DNA of 64,000 nucleotides from Chitinophaga oryzae (lineage in GTDB: Bacteria; Bacteroidota; Bacteroidia; Chitinophagales; Chitinophagaceae): contig NZ_CP051204.2 in NCBI RefSeq assembly GCF_012516375.2, positions 3,968,001-4,032,000 of the forward strand, given 5' to 3'. The notes below the pieces were generated by a model. It did not search any database. It saw nothing but the letters and a program-made list of their open reading frames with translations, and was not told the origin of the DNA. Shown piece after piece: positions 49,273 to 56,903 of the stretch; position 1 is the first letter of the stretch; each line of letters starts with the position of its first letter. Position numbers and translations under genes: made by a program.

Positions 49273-49273
49273 T

Positions 49274-51015
49274 TTACAGCAGGATGTCGATGTCTGCTGA
49301 AGTGAAATACCGGGGACTTCATGCCCGGAAATTACTACGCCGTACCGTAGTTTCAACGGGAGGATAAATTGCAGCGGAATACGGGCCCAGCTTTTCATAT
49401 TTTCCACGTTAATGTTTAACAGCGATGATAATTGTATGCCGAGAGAGGGCACAAAAACAAAGGTGGTGCGGCTGGAGGTGAACTGTGCGCCGGCCTCCAC
49501 ATAGCTGTACAAGCCGATGAACCGTTTGTTGCTCACCCAATAGTCGAAGTTGCCTTTAATGCCTGCTCTTACCTGCTGCGCCGTTGTCGTGGACTTTTCC
49601 GCGTTTCTGTCTTTGAGGCTGGCGAAGCTGCCGGACACCGTATAGCCGAGCCAGTAGTCCATCAGTCCTTTTTTACCACCGTCACTGTTATAGTCAAAGT
49701 GTTTGAGGAAGTTGCCGGCGTTGATCCTTATCTCCGGGCCCTGTATATAATGGCCAACGAAGGCAGGGCCGCTGGTAAGGCCTATCACAAAGGAGTTGCC
49801 CACCCTGCTGCGAACGAAATCGCGGTAGCGCAGCGGTGCGTTCGCCTGTCGCATGGCGGATGTGATGGTGCCGGGATCATCGAACAGCGGGTCCATATGG
49901 GAACGGTAGGGAATGGGTACCCACATGAGGCTGGGAATATGGTGGATCAGGTACAAGGGCTGATTGGCGTGGTTGTCAGGGATTTTCTCCAGGAAAGGGA
50001 TAAAGGCCGTTCCCGCTGCGCCCCGCTGAAAAGCTTCGCTGAGGTCTTGCAGGGATAATGATACCGCATGAATGATGCGTTCCGCTTCAGGGGTAAAGGT
50101 GGCATAACGTATATCCGTCAGCGTAGTATCTTTCTGCCAGCTGTGATGAGGATTGTTGAACTGGCCATCACCATAGGCATGCCAGATTTCTCCTTTGCGG
50201 TTTACGACCGTGGCGCCGTTGGCGCTGTAGAAATCGTGCAGTGATTTGTTGTTGGTGATGGACTCGAAGACGGTGCGGTTTACGACCAGATGCCCTGCGG
50301 AGAAAGCGTCTTCCAGGAAGTGGTCGGCGAAGGCGTTGAAGAGCATGGCATAAAACAGCAGTTGCCGGGCGGCGGCCTCGTTTTGCCGGGACAGGAGCCC
50401 GCTTTGTTCCGCCAGGTCGATGGCCAGTACGTGTAAGGTAACGTACATGTTGATCGCATTGGTGCGCCCCAGTCGTTTAAAGATGCTGTCTACCAGTGCC
50501 GGCTTTTCGCAGAGGCGGATAGATGCTTTGCTGAAATGCCGCAACTGTTCAGGAAAACTTTTACGGTATTCATAAAAATGAGAAAGGTTAACGGCAGCTT
50601 TCAAGGCGTAGCTGAAGTCCAGTTTGGAGAGTTTGGCGTCGGGCGCGGCTGTATAACCCATTTCAATGTATTGATCGTGCAGCCGGATGATCTGCTCCAT
50701 TACCGAATGCTGGTAATGCAGCTGTTCTTCGAGTAACAAAGGGTTGCGTTCGTGATCGCCGCTGAGGCCGTTCAGTACGCCGTAGGAGATGTTGCTCTGG
50801 CCCGGCCCGGAAAAAGCGCCGAAGTAACTGCGGCCCTTGTCGTCTGTACGGATGTCCAGGTAACGTAGCAACTGAGCTTTGCCGCTTTCGGGCAGTGACC
50901 GGAGAAAGCGCAGGAAGGCTGCGTCGCCGATCAGTTTATGCTCTCCGTAGTTGTAGGCAAATAAGCGTCCGGTAAAAATGGTAAATGTAATGGCAATAAT
51001 GAATAGTCCCTTCAT
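49274..51015 (-). CDS. Secreted phospholipase C-like protein with barrel-like C-terminus (frameshifted near its end)
   Basis: From MKGLFIIAITFTIFTGRLFA (signal peptide) the protein has a mostly helical N-terminal part resembling zinc-dependent phospholipase C/P1 nuclease folds: YNYGEHKLIGDAAF, FEYRKSFPEQLRHF-type helices, and NAFADHFLEDAFSAGHLVVN, with His and Asp spaced as metal ligands. The last third (from about PAFVGHYIQGPEIRINAGNF) looks like outer-membrane strands. As read, the frame runs on over the gene at 48742. Adding one base near 49310 gives VPGYFTSADIDILL and a stop at 49274-49276, one base from the neighbour. The expected CCCGGGG reads CCGGGG. Encoded length is then about 580 residues. 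Enzymatic activity is a guess from the His pattern. Confidence 0.72.
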
Positions 51016-51195
51016 AATTTGGGTTGTAGTTCACAGATAGTTGTTTGAAGAGACAGTTAAAGGGACGATACTTAAAGTAAAGGTATTTTGAGTGGATGAC
51101 AATGGAAAACAGCCGGAGATTACAAACTATGGGAAAAATCCCGGTGCCGGCCGGAAATATCATCCCCCGTTTATGGTAGTTATTATAAAAAATAG

Positions 51196-51203
51196 TACAT
51201 TTG
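51196..51203 (+). promoter_or_regulatory. Bacteroidota -7 promoter element
   Basis: TACATTTG, a TAnnTTTG match, 17 bases before the ATG at 51221, supporting that start over the far upstream in-frame ATG at 51092. Confidence 0.62.
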
Positions 51204-51220
51204 ACCTAAATTTTGGAACG

Positions 51221-51421
51221 ATGAACGACTACACTACTATGAACGAAGAGGAAGATGATAAGAAGTCCTTTATTCAACGCCTGAGAGACAGTGTGTTGCC
51301 GATTAAACCGGAAGATTCCGGTTTGACGAAAGTGATGAAACAGATCGGCTTTGGGTTTTTTTTGGGCGTAGCAGGCGTGGTAACAGCCCTGCTGGCGATA
51401 GCGGTATCATTTGCCCTGTAA
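51221..51421 (+). CDS. Small single-helix membrane protein
   Basis: A 66-residue protein: a charged N-terminal half (MNEEEDDKKSFIQRLRDSVL, then PIKPEDSGLTKVMKQIG) and one C-terminal helix (FGFFLGVAGVVTALLAIAVS). No family recognised. It precedes the next small membrane-protein gene by 2 bases, so they are likely co-transcribed and may work together. Confidence 0.7.
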   Translation: MNDYTTMNEEEDDKKSFIQRLRDSVLPIKPEDSGLTKVMKQIGFGFFLGVAGVVTALLAIAVSFAL

Positions 51422-51423
51422 AA

Positions 51424-51789
51424 ATGAAACGGTTGTTGTACATATCCGGTATCAGCGCTTTTTTGTGGTTGCTGGTGCACCTGGCGCGATGGTACGGGCA
51501 ACCGCTGCCTTACCTCAACGGGCATCTGACGGACCTGATCGTGGTGCCTTTAATAGCGCAGGTGTGCCTGGTAGTAGTGCAGCGTTGGATGGTGCAGCAG
51601 GATAACTATCACCTGCCGTTAGGATATGTACTGTTTATTGCAGTGTATGTATCGGTGGTATTCGAAGGGGTGATGCCCCGTTTTTCTCCCCGCTACACCG
51701 GCGACTGGCTGGATGTAGCCGCTTATTTCGCGGGCGCTGCGGGTTATTACGGCTGGCAGCGCTGGCCGGCCACAATGCCGGCAGGATAA
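51424..51789 (+). CDS. Small four-helix membrane protein
   Basis: A 121-residue hydrophobic protein with about four membrane helices (LLYISGISAFLWLLVHLARW, LTDLIVVPLIAQVCLVVVQR, LGYVLFIAVYVSVVFEG, VAAYFAGAAGYYGW). The conserved-looking loop is LPYLNGHLTDL. Similar short proteins occur in Bacteroidota under uncertain names. It follows the small single-helix gene. No function is assigned. Confidence 0.72.
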   Translation: MKRLLYISGISAFLWLLVHLARWYGQPLPYLNGHLTDLIVVPLIAQVCLVVVQRWMVQQDNYHLPLGYVLFIAVYVSVVFEGVMPRFSPRYTGDWLDVAAYFAGAAGYYGWQRWPATMPAG

Positions 51790-51813
51790 CGGTGTGGGAT
51801 ATATGTAAATCAA

Positions 51814-51851
51814 CGCTGTTCCTTGTCCGGCCCGTTGAACAAGGAACAGCG
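51814..51851. terminator. Perfect 13-bp hairpin terminator
   Basis: CGCTGTTCCTTGT (51814-51826) and ACAAGGAACAGCG (51839-51851) are perfect complements with a 12-base loop, between convergent genes. Confidence 0.8.
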
Positions 51852-51862
51852 CGATCTTTGGA

Positions 51863-52312
51863 TCAACCATGCTGGCCCACGGTGTAACCGCCCGGTACCG
51901 TGTGGAAAGCGATGTTCAGTTTGTTCCACGTGCCGATCATGGCTACTGACAGCGCGATATCGGCAATCTGTGATTTGCTGAAATGCTGCGCCAGGTCGTT
52001 ATAAATCTTCTCATTCATATGATTGGCATTCAGTGCTTCTGCAAAAGCTAATGCCGCTCTTTCTGCCTCAGTATAATAAGGGCATTCGCGCCATGCCGGC
52101 AGAGAATACAGCCTTTGTGGGTCTTCTCCGTGATGAACGGCATCTTTATAATGCATGTCCAGGCAATAAGCACAGCCGTTGATCTGGGACATGCGGGTAT
52201 TGATCAGTTCGTGCAACTTCGCGTCAACTCCCTGACGGAGATAGGCGCCGGTTTTAAACAGCCCGTCCATAAATCCTTTATTTACGTCTTCGAAAGAAAT
52301 TCTTGCTTCCAT
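51863..52312 (-). CDS. AhpD/carboxymuconolactone decarboxylase family protein
   Basis: A 149-residue CMD-family protein. The redox-active CxxC motif sits in NGCAYCLDMHYKDAVHHGED, followed by the helix AERAALAFAEALNANHM and the IADIALSVAMIGTWNKLNIA segment. Proteins of this type act as peroxidase-partner disulfide reductases. It is divergent from an AraC regulator, so control by that regulator is likely. Confidence 0.92.
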   Translation of the reverse strand: MEARISFEDVNKGFMDGLFKTGAYLRQGVDAKLHELINTRMSQINGCAYCLDMHYKDAVHHGEDPQRLYSLPAWRECPYYTEAERAALAFAEALNANHMNEKIYNDLAQHFSKSQIADIALSVAMIGTWNKLNIAFHTVPGGYTVGQHG

Positions 52313-52440
52313 TTTTTATCGTTTTAATTTTGAATAATATTGTTTTGATAAGATGACAACCTGGTATTTTCATTTAGGACATGAATTTTAGATATTTTTT
52401 TATTTTATTTTAAATAGATTGATTTTGTGTTATTTAGATA

Positions 52441-53325
52441 ATGTTGATCATCAAAAAAAGGAGAATGAAAGCGGTACATGCAGATACAAGGGAGTTGCTT
52501 TTCAGCGTAACGGAAGCGCCGTCGGCTGCTTTTTCGCAACCGTTGCAGTTGGCGGAGTATGTAGTAATGTTTATTCCCGCAGGAAAAGGGGTATATCATG
52601 CGGACTTTACCACCTTTGCCTTCAGTGGGCCTGTGCTGTTGTTTGCTACACCGTTCCAGTTGTTGCGCCTCGAGACTAAAGCCGAAGTGCCTTTATCATT
52701 GCTGCGCTTTCACGGCGATTTTTATTGCATAGAGCATCACCGTGCGGAAGTAGCCTGTAACGGACTGCTGTTTAACAACATTTATCAGCAGCCCTTCGTA
52801 CAGCTTGCGCCAGGAGAAGCGGCTGACTTCTCGCAGCTGATAGCCCAGTTACAGACGGAATTTAAACAACCGGAGCCTTCAGGTATTGTCCTCAAAGCCT
52901 ACCTGCAGTTACTACTGGCCAAATCCAGCGCTATCAAGCTGAAAACACTGGCAGCCGGCGAGGATGGCCCGCCGGCGGATGAGCAGATGGAGCAGTTCCG
53001 GCAATTGCTGGACCAGCACTATCTTACCTTACATAAACCGGCAGATTATGCTGAACTGCTGGCTGTATCTCCTAACCACTTCACTAAAAAATGTAACCGC
53101 TATTTCGGGAAATCACCTTCCCGCCTGATCCAGGACCGGTTGGTGCTGGAAGCTAAAAAACAATTGCACCTCACCCGTAAAAGCGTCAAGGAAATCGCCT
53201 ATGCGCTGCGGTTTGACGATGAGTTTTATTTCAGCCGCTTCTTTAAAAAACATACCGGCGTATCGCCTCAGACTTTCCGTCGCCGGACGGGCATTTCCAT
53301 TGTGGCAGATTTGTCCATGCAATAG
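52441..53325 (+). CDS. AraC-family transcriptional regulator
   Basis: A 294-residue regulator. The N-terminal part is a cupin-like sensor (LFSVTEAPSAAFSQPLQLAE, LFATPFQLLRLETKAEVPLS); the C-terminal DNA-binding domain has two helix-turn-helix units in HYLTLHKPADYAELLAVSPN and KEIAYALRFDDEFYFSRFFK with the KHTGVSPQTFRR signature. An internal ATG at 52465 preceded by AAGGAG is an alternative start. It lies between the AhpD-like gene (divergent) and the DUF417 gene (same strand), which are probable targets. Confidence 0.9.
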   Translation: MLIIKKRRMKAVHADTRELLFSVTEAPSAAFSQPLQLAEYVVMFIPAGKGVYHADFTTFAFSGPVLLFATPFQLLRLETKAEVPLSLLRFHGDFYCIEHHRAEVACNGLLFNNIYQQPFVQLAPGEAADFSQLIAQLQTEFKQPEPSGIVLKAYLQLLLAKSSAIKLKTLAAGEDGPPADEQMEQFRQLLDQHYLTLHKPADYAELLAVSPNHFTKKCNRYFGKSPSRLIQDRLVLEAKKQLHLTRKSVKEIAYALRFDDEFYFSRFFKKHTGVSPQTFRRRTGISIVADLSMQ

Positions 53326-53361
53326 CGTTTTCCTTCCATGGTCTGCCGCCAGCGCCCGGTT

Positions 53362-53369
53362 TACATTTG
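53362..53369 (+). promoter_or_regulatory. Bacteroidota -7 promoter element of the DUF417 gene
   Basis: TACATTTG, a TAnnTTTG match, 27 bases before the ATG at 53397. A TTG at 53367 lies inside the element, so the longer reading is rejected. Confidence 0.62.
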
Positions 53370-53396
53370 CGTCGTTATATATTTTTCAACGAACAA

Positions 53397-53972
53397 ATGA
53401 AAACCATGGACAAAATGTTGCTTGCCATCGCCCGTCTCGATCAGGCGGGGAAAAAAATAGTACGCTGGGGTATTGTGATCGTCTTTATCTGGATAGGCGC
53501 CTTAAAATTTGTGACCTATGAAGCGGATGGTATCGTTCCTTTTGTAGCCAACAGCCCTTTTATGTCTTTCTTTTACAGCACGCCCGGTGACTACAGGAAC
53601 CATATGAACAAGGAAGGCGAACTGATTGAAGCCAATCATACCTGGCATGAAAACAACAACACTTATGGATTTTCGTACGGCCTCGGGATCTTCCTGATCT
53701 TCCTGGGCGTTCTGCTGGCCATATACCGCGTATCGCCGCTGGCCGGTATTATTGGCAGCGCGCTGGTATTCATCATGTCGTTGGGCACGTTATCATTTTT
53801 GATCACCACGCCGGAAACATGGGTGCCACATCTCACCGACCATCACTGGGGATTCCCCTACCTGTCCGGCCGCGGCAGAATGGTGCTGAAAGATGCGGTG
53901 ATCATGGGAGGCGCGTTGATCACCATGAGCGAATCTGCGGGCATTTACCTGAAGCGTAAAGGCTTACGGTAG
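53397..53972 (+). CDS. DUF417 (YkgB/RclC-like) membrane protein
   Basis: A 191-residue inner-membrane protein with four helices: WGIVIVFIWIGALKFVTYEA, FSYGLGIFLIFLGVLLAIYR, LAGIIGSALVFIMSLGTLSF and a C-terminal one near VIMGGALITMSESAG. The stretch YEADGIVPFVANSPFMSFFY matches the DUF417/RclC family; E. coli RclC belongs to the reactive-chlorine regulon under an AraC-type regulator. The AraC gene upstream supports a similar oxidative-stress role. Confidence 0.9.
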   Translation: MKTMDKMLLAIARLDQAGKKIVRWGIVIVFIWIGALKFVTYEADGIVPFVANSPFMSFFYSTPGDYRNHMNKEGELIEANHTWHENNNTYGFSYGLGIFLIFLGVLLAIYRVSPLAGIIGSALVFIMSLGTLSFLITTPETWVPHLTDHHWGFPYLSGRGRMVLKDAVIMGGALITMSESAGIYLKRKGLR

Positions 53973-53992
53973 TTTCTCGTACGGTTTTTTGA

Positions 53993-54000
53993 TATCTTTG
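53993..54000 (+). promoter_or_regulatory. Bacteroidota -7 promoter element
   Basis: TATCTTTG, a TAnnTTTG match, 24 bases before the ATG at 54025. Transcription would begin within the following hairpin (54001-54022). Confidence 0.58.
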
Positions 54001-54022
54001 CTGGCTGCCCTAAAGCAGCCAG
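54001..54022 (+). promoter_or_regulatory. Hairpin in the predicted leader of the 54025 gene
   Basis: CTGGCTGC (54001-54008) and GCAGCCAG (54015-54022) form an 8-bp GC stem with a CCTAAA loop, directly after the -7 element and 2 bases before the start codon. It could be an operator or affect translation. Confidence 0.45.
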
Positions 54023-54024
54023 CT

Positions 54025-55005
54025 ATGCAACTCCAGATAATTGACGTATATGCGGAAACGATATCCTGGCGCCGGAACGACCTGGTGGACTGGGCTTCGG
54101 GAGAAAAGATTTATGGCGACGGTGAATGGCCGCTGCAGCGGCTACATTATGCCTACGACTTCGACGCCGCCATCACTTCCGCTGATGGACAATACGCCTT
54201 GATTTTTGCAAAGCAGGGCACCAAGGGCCTGTTGCTGAAGAACGGCCGGATGCTTCGCGAAGTGAACCGCTCTTACTATCAGGCAGGGGTATACGAATAT
54301 CCCGCTGTCTTCTTTGTCGCGTCCAACGGCAGGACGTACCTTGCCCATTGCCCGGAAGCTTACTGCCAGCTGGATTTTGAGGATGTGGAAACAGGGGAGG
54401 TGATCACGCGTGTGGAAGGCCGCCATCCGGACGATTATTTTTACTCCCGCCTGGAAGTCAGCGCCGACAACCAATGGCTGATCAGCAAAGGCTGGGTATG
54501 GCATCCCTGGGACATGGTGGCAGCATTCAATATCGAAGCCTGTATACAAAACCCTTTACTGCTGGACAACGCCCGGAAAAATCCCGACGTAAACGCGGAA
54601 GTAGGTGTGGCTGGCTTTATCAGCAATCATGAAGTATTGGTGGGAGCCATCGGCGAGGGAGAACTGATGGATGATGAAGCGGAAAACGCGGAAGCCCTGC
54701 GGCCGGGTCAACTGGCCATCTGGGACCTGGAAACAGATCAGTTGTCAGCCTCCGTAACTATCAAAGGTATTTTTGGCAATATTTTTCCGATAGATGATAC
54801 CTATACCTGGGACCTCGCGGGATTTCCCCGTATCATCAACTACCGCACCGGTGAAATAGTGGACCAGCTGCCAGAATTCCCGGTGAGCGCACAGGTGTCG
54901 TCCATTATCCACCACATCGAGGCGCCGCAGATCGCCTGTCACCACGCACGGAACATGATCGCGGTAGTAACGAAAGACCGGAAAGTAGGGCTATTGACCC
55001 GCTGA
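54025..55005 (+). CDS. Predicted beta-propeller-like protein
   Basis: A 326-residue cytoplasmic protein (no signal peptide). Repeated blade-like segments occur: AAITSADGQYALIFAKQGTK, VFFVASNGRTYLAHCPEAYC, LEVSADNQWLISKGWVWHPW, LAIWDLETDQLSASVTIKGI and IAVVTKDRKVGLLTR. These resemble WD40/YVTN-type propellers. No catalytic motif is seen. The start at 54025 is preferred over an in-frame TTG at 53989 upstream of the promoter element. No function is assigned. Confidence 0.75.
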   Translation: MQLQIIDVYAETISWRRNDLVDWASGEKIYGDGEWPLQRLHYAYDFDAAITSADGQYALIFAKQGTKGLLLKNGRMLREVNRSYYQAGVYEYPAVFFVASNGRTYLAHCPEAYCQLDFEDVETGEVITRVEGRHPDDYFYSRLEVSADNQWLISKGWVWHPWDMVAAFNIEACIQNPLLLDNARKNPDVNAEVGVAGFISNHEVLVGAIGEGELMDDEAENAEALRPGQLAIWDLETDQLSASVTIKGIFGNIFPIDDTYTWDLAGFPRIINYRTGEIVDQLPEFPVSAQVSSIIHHIEAPQIACHHARNMIAVVTKDRKVGLLTR

Positions 55006-55028
55006 CGGACGTAGCGACCGGTCAATGA

Positions 55029-55286
55029 CTATCTTATGCCAGTCCGGTTGTACCCCTTATAATCATAGGCAATGTTGTGTGCCACCCATACAAAAAGGGC
55101 CCTTGTTTTTGACAGAGGGTCCTGATACCGGTCCGTCAGTTCATGGGTAAGCCGGCGAAGGTCTCCATGGCAGGAGACGGTCCGGGCCACACTGTCGGTA
55201 GTGGTAAAGTCTTTTACGGGTAAGGTGGCCTGCGCAATGGAGAGGCAGGGTAACAGCAGCAAGGGAAACAGCGATCGACCGAACAT
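55029..55286 (-). pseudogene. Truncated transglutaminase-like protein (N-terminal remnant)
   Basis: An 85-residue reading frame with a signal peptide (MFGRSLFPLLLLPCLSIAQA) and a segment TRALFVWVAHNIAYDYKGYN, which matches the start of a bacterial transglutaminase-like core. The catalytic Cys, His and Asp region that should follow is absent; the frame stops after RTGIR, and only 23 bases separate it from the convergent gene stop. This is best read as the remnant of a longer secreted transglutaminase-domain protein; a real short protein is less likely. Confidence 0.65.
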
Positions 55287-55370
55287 AGGTATAACGTTTA
55301 TCGGTTACACGAAGTAGCCTTTTGATAACCCCTGCAAGATATGGATTTGGATAGCGGTAGAGACAATAAA

Positions 55371-55398
55371 AAGAGCAGCTTCTTTTGAAGCTGCTCTT
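55371..55398 (-). terminator. Intrinsic terminator of the sugar dehydrogenase gene
   Basis: AAGAGCAGCTT (55371-55381) and AAGCTGCTCTT (55388-55398) form an 11-bp stem; the AATAAA upstream gives a U-run on the minus strand. It lies about 23 bases past the stop. Confidence 0.86.
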
Positions 55399-55421
55399 TT
55401 ATATAATCACTACGCGGATGG

Positions 55422-56750
55422 TTATGGTTTGTAAACGATGCGGTAGATGGTGCCCATCTTATCATCCGATACGTACAGGGAACCATCGGGGCCCTGTGCG
55501 AGGCCACAGGGGCGGTGTGCGGCATCGCCGGGGGCGGCGATGTTCTCTTTGCCGGCGAAACCTTTGGCAAATACTTCCCATTTGCCGGAGGGAGCGCCGT
55601 CTTTAAACGGCACAAAGGCCACGAAGAAGCCCTGTTGCGGTTCGGGCGCCCTGTTCCAGGATCCGTGGAAAGCAATGAACGCGCCGTTTTTGTAACGTTC
55701 GGGGAACATGCTGCCGGTATAGAACAGGAGGGCATTCGGCGCCAGGTGGCCGGGGAAGGTGGCTACCGGGTCGTCATATTTGTCAGTGACTGCTTTCTTG
55801 CCATCGCCGCCATATTCAGGGCAAACGATTTTTTTCTGCTGCACCTGGTCGTAGTAGATATAAGGCCAGCCTCCGTTGAAGCCTTCATGCAGTTTGTACA
55901 TGGTTTCGGCAGGCAGTTCGGCGGATTGTTTGGCGTCATACAGTTCCGGGAAGAAATCGTGCAGGTTATCGCGGCCGTGCTGCATGACAAACAGGGCGTT
56001 GGCCTGGTTGTTCCAGTCGAGGCCTACTACGTTACGCAGACCGGTGGCATACCGTTTACCGTTATGGTATCCCTGGTTCAGTTCATTGGCTTTGAATATC
56101 CAGATGCCGCCAGCGGAATCCAGCAGGGGACAGGGCTGCATGCCCGGAGAGCCTTTAGTGCGGTCTTTCTCCTGGCAGGCGTTGGACGGCGCCCCTATAT
56201 TCACATAGAGGTTACCGTTATTATCCAGGGCAATGGATTTTGAATTGTGCTGGCCGCGGTCTATCAGGCCGCTGACAAGCGTGTCCGGATGCTGCGGGTC
56301 GGCCACTTCCTGCTGATCGTTCAGTTTGTAGCGGAACACGCTGGTGTTGGAAGAGGCGTACAGGTAGCCGTCTTTGATGGCTATGCCGGTACCGCCGAAA
56401 GGCGCAAATGCGGAGCGTTCATCTGCGCGGCCGTCACCGTTTTTATCTTTCAGCACCACGATGGCGTTGCCGTTGACCGGGTTTTCCAGTTTTACATATA
56501 CGACCCCGTTCTGGCTGACGGTCAGGTGCCGGGCGTTGCCGGTACTATCGGCAAAACGAAGCGCGCCAAAGCCTTGCGGCAGTTCCAGTCCTGCATTGCC
56601 GGTATCGGCGGCCGGCTCTTTGGGCGTTTCTTTGACAGGGTTGTTGTTACAGCTGTGCAGCACCAGCATGGCAGACGGTAATAAAAGGCCCAGGGCTACC
56701 GTCCTGAAAACCCGCTTGTCTGACCGCATGGGCCATAATCCTGTTTTCAT
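55422..56750 (-). CDS. PQQ-dependent sugar dehydrogenase-like lipoprotein
   Basis: A 442-residue soluble glucose/sorbosone dehydrogenase-type propeller. The signal region (MKTGLWPMRSDKRVFRTVAL, then LVLHSCNNN) has a lipobox Cys. The mature part shows repeating propeller motifs: VVLKDKNGDGRADERSAFAP, DNNGNLYVNIGAPSNACQEK, YATGLRNVVGLDWNNQANAL, FVMQHGRDNLHDFFPELYDA, and LPAETMYKLHEGFNGGWPYI. The C-terminal AHRPCGLAQGPDGSLYVSDD is typical. The substrate is unknown; an internal ATG choice gives the lipoprotein signal. The terminator lies downstream. Confidence 0.9.
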   Translation of the reverse strand: MKTGLWPMRSDKRVFRTVALGLLLPSAMLVLHSCNNNPVKETPKEPAADTGNAGLELPQGFGALRFADSTGNARHLTVSQNGVVYVKLENPVNGNAIVVLKDKNGDGRADERSAFAPFGGTGIAIKDGYLYASSNTSVFRYKLNDQQEVADPQHPDTLVSGLIDRGQHNSKSIALDNNGNLYVNIGAPSNACQEKDRTKGSPGMQPCPLLDSAGGIWIFKANELNQGYHNGKRYATGLRNVVGLDWNNQANALFVMQHGRDNLHDFFPELYDAKQSAELPAETMYKLHEGFNGGWPYIYYDQVQQKKIVCPEYGGDGKKAVTDKYDDPVATFPGHLAPNALLFYTGSMFPERYKNGAFIAFHGSWNRAPEPQQGFFVAFVPFKDGAPSGKWEVFAKGFAGKENIAAPGDAAHRPCGLAQGPDGSLYVSDDKMGTIYRIVYKP

Positions 56751-56903
56751 AGTATTGTGTTTAGTGCTAAAAAATTTCATTTTCCTATGTCCGTAACCGT
56801 TGACGACCATAAAAAGTACGAAATTAATAGAAGATGCAGAAAAAAATATGACACACGGAGCAGGCTCCGTAAGCAGCAGATGGAGATGTGTACAACGGTA
56901 TCG

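Noticed and set aside
48715..49273. C-terminal extension of the phospholipase-like reading frame
   Set aside because: This part is antisense to the secreted protein at 48742-49272 and is Cys/His-rich with no structure; a one-base correction near 49310 gives a natural end.
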